DNA from: Candidatus Stahliibacteriota bacterium
GTDB lineage: Bacteria > Hydrothermota > Tepidihabitantia > SM23-42
Assembly: GCA_004376785.1 (NCBI GenBank)
Contig: SOIY01000017.1
Coordinates: 1-15,990, forward strand
Reading direction: 5' to 3'
Length of the DNA stretch: 15,990 nt
The notes under the pieces were generated by a model. It was not told where the DNA came from. It saw nothing but the letters and a program-made list of their open reading frames with translations, and made no database searches. The position numbers were made by a program, and so were the translations under genes. This document shows, piece after piece, positions 14,757 to 15,990 of the stretch; position 1 is the first letter of the stretch; each line of letters begins with the position of its first letter.

Positions 14757-15017
14757 TTAACATTTTTTCCTGGGGACAATAAGTAAGTTTAAATCCCTTC
14801 CTATCTTATCCTTTTTATGGGCGCGGGAGTAATACCAGGGAGGGTAATATTTTTTAATGTCTTCTTTCTCCGGGCGAGGATTGAGGTAGACAAGGCTGCA
14901 CCTCCTGCATTTTGCGAGTTTGAAAAACTCTTTCTCTTCATTCGTAACCCTGGATCTTGCTCGAAGGATGAACTTTGTGTCATCAAATCCGCATAGGTTA
15001 CATTTCACATATTCCAT
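14757..15017 (-). pseudogene. Zinc-ribbon methyltransferase with the SAM domain deleted
   Basis: An 86-residue frame. Residues 1-64 are a full N-terminal zinc ribbon and linker of the methyltransferase type seen elsewhere in the window (CNLCG at 6-10, CRRCSLVYLNPRPEKEDIKK at 37-56, YYPPWYYS). Residues 72-86 (IGRDLNLLIVPRKKC) resemble the last strand of such enzymes, compare NILVIAQK at the end of the gene at 6208-7011. About 180-200 residues with the SAM-binding loop are missing; the join is near 14800-14825. AGGA lies 6 bases before the ATG, so translation is plausible. It cannot bind SAM. A stand-alone zinc-ribbon protein is a weaker alternative. Confidence 0.75.
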
Positions 15018-15088
15018 TGAAAATCCTAAGTAGAAATATATTTAATCCGCAAATGATCAAAGGGCACTTCTACATATTGGAGCTGGTG

Positions 15089-15990
15089 TTAGAACTTCGT
15101 TGGGATGGTCTCTTCCTCAGTAGAATCTAGCAGCTTGGGGAGCATCATAATTATTCCCGCCACAAACCAGAATGGTTCCATAATGCGGAGTATAATAAAT
15201 GTGTTGGCCGTGATAGCGTGAAAAACTAATCCAATGAAACCAGCTATAAAGCCAAGTACTAGACCTTTGTATAATTCCTCATCCATTTTTTTATAGACAA
15301 TAATTGAATGCTTGAAAATTGACCACAAAAGCCATAAAAAAGCTAATAAGCCAATAGCACCTATCTCGGGAAGGGTGCGGATGTATTCTCCATCTATAAA
15401 TCCGTGCCCTGATATTCCACGACCTAAAATAGGGTTCTCTTTCCAGGCTTCAAAGCTGTCTTTCCAGCTAAAAATTCTTGCCGAAGCAGATGGATCGAGA
15501 TAGATATTGAAAATTCTTGCTAAGTCCGCCTGCCTTTCTTGAAATGTATATTCCACCCTTGAAACGATCGCTTCGGGCCTTATCACAATTATTAATACAG
15601 CTATTGCCGTCATCGTTGTAATCAATACTAATTTTCTCTTGCTCATAATTACAAATACAAGAAAAGAAAAGATAATCGCCACGTATGATGCTCGAGAAAG
15701 GGTATATAAGAATGGAAAGAAAATTAAAGCAAGAAGGATGAACAGGCTTATTTTTGTTCTTTGGGGAACATTTTTTAAAAAGAGTCCCAATGTTATACAA
15801 AGTATAAAGAGTAAGTATCCACCAAAAGTATTGGGCTCTCCACTTCTTCCTTCAAAGGGCGCACTCACTCTAATGCCCTGGGGAATTTGTATTAGCCCAT
15901 AGATGGATACAAGAGCACAAGTTACAAAAAAAGATGTAAGAAAGAATTTTATCTGTTTTCTGCTGTGAATATGATTTACCACTAAAATAA
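15089..15990 (-). CDS. O-antigen ligase/polymerase (Wzy_C family), 5' part outside the window
   Basis: The visible 300 residues are the C-terminal part of a polytopic membrane protein of the O-antigen ligase/polymerase family. After several hydrophobic helices comes the signature RSGEPNTFGGYLLFIL and the TLSRASYVAII motif (the conserved arginine on the outer face). A periplasmic loop follows with SASARIFSWKDSFEAWKENP and ILGRGISGHGFIDGEYIRTL, then PEIGAIGLLAFLWLLW. These proteins join repeat units or attach the finished chain to an acceptor such as lipid A-core. A GTG at 15982 could start a shorter form, but the frame stays open to the window edge and the family usually has 100 or more further N-terminal residues, so I treat it as cut. 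The 71 bases after it hold no recognisable element. Ligase and polymerase cannot be told apart here. Confidence 0.85.
   Translation of the reverse strand, partial: ILVVNHIHSRKQIKFFLTSFFVTCALVSIYGLIQIPQGIRVSAPFEGRSGEPNTFGGYLLFILCITLGLFLKNVPQRTKISLFILLALIFFPFLYTLSRASYVAIIFSFLVFVIMSKRKLVLITTMTAIAVLIIVIRPEAIVSRVEYTFQERQADLARIFNIYLDPSASARIFSWKDSFEAWKENPILGRGISGHGFIDGEYIRTLPEIGAIGLLAFLWLLWSIFKHSIIVYKKMDEELYKGLVLGFIAGFIGLVFHAITANTFIILRIMEPFWFVAGIIMMLPKLLDSTEEETIPTKF

Noticed and set aside
14736..15017. The gutted methyltransferase and the next methyltransferase as one gene split by a TAA
   Set aside because: The downstream protein belongs to a compact family that normally starts at its own CISFG segment, and the upstream frame already carries its own final strand.
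15018..15088. In-frame sequence after the O-antigen ligase stop (YVEVPFDHLRIKY), vaguely like the start of the 22-codon ORF at 6127-6195
   Set aside because: The shared FDH stretch is too short to support homology, and no start codon or family fits.
1..15990. Insertion sequences, CRISPR arrays, tRNA or rRNA genes as the cause of the rearrangements
   Set aside because: No transposase motifs, terminal inverted repeats, regularly spaced repeats or cloverleaf-like sequences were seen on either strand.

Overview
The window is a stretch of a bacterial surface-polysaccharide (O-antigen, capsule or exopolysaccharide) biosynthesis locus. The DNA is AT-rich, uses the standard code and packs genes tightly, with many ATGA and TAATG stop/start overlaps. 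The gene set (WecA/MraY-like initiator, Wzx-type flippase, O-antigen ligase/polymerase, GT4 and GT2 glycosyltransferases, zinc-ribbon methyltransferases, a CapK-like protein) fits a Wzx/Wzy-type lipid-linked pathway. The protein style resembles uncultivated Gram-negative-type lineages such as Omnitrophota, but I cannot fix the taxon from the sequence and hold that guess weakly.

Layout. Positions 1-1126 are on the + strand: the last 12 codons of an unknown gene, then a polyprenyl-phosphate sugar-1-phosphate transferase. From 1173 to the right edge every gene is on the - strand, so transcription runs right to left and converges on the + strand gene near 1130-1172. In transcription order (right to left): O-antigen ligase/polymerase (open at the window edge), a gutted methyltransferase, an intact methyltransferase, a gutted CgeB-like glycosyltransferase, the flippase, two fused remnants, a methyltransferase, a GT2, a gutted GT2, a GT4, a Trm112-type methyltransferase, a GT4, a zinc-ribbon methyltransferase, a 22-codon ORF, a second zinc-ribbon methyltransferase, a gutted GT4, a CapK-like protein whose end runs into a GT4 tail, a GT4, a 29-codon ORF, and a last GT4.

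How it works together. By family knowledge, the + strand membrane transferase would load the first sugar phosphate on undecaprenyl phosphate. The GT4 and GT2 enzymes would extend it on the cytoplasmic face, the methyltransferases (possibly with the CapK-like protein) would decorate sugars, the flippase would export the unit, and the ligase/polymerase would polymerise it or attach it to an acceptor.

The most notable feature is decay by deletion. At least five genes keep their 5' end, and mostly their 3' end, but have lost the middle. Another junction fuses the end of the CapK-like gene to an out-of-frame GT4 tail. Three remnants have recognisable DNA matches to intact paralogues elsewhere in the window. 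The locus reads as a mosaic reshaped by repeated gene gain and deletion. I saw no tRNA, rRNA, CRISPR array, insertion sequence, or other previously undescribed system, and no non-coding stretch longer than about 300 bases.
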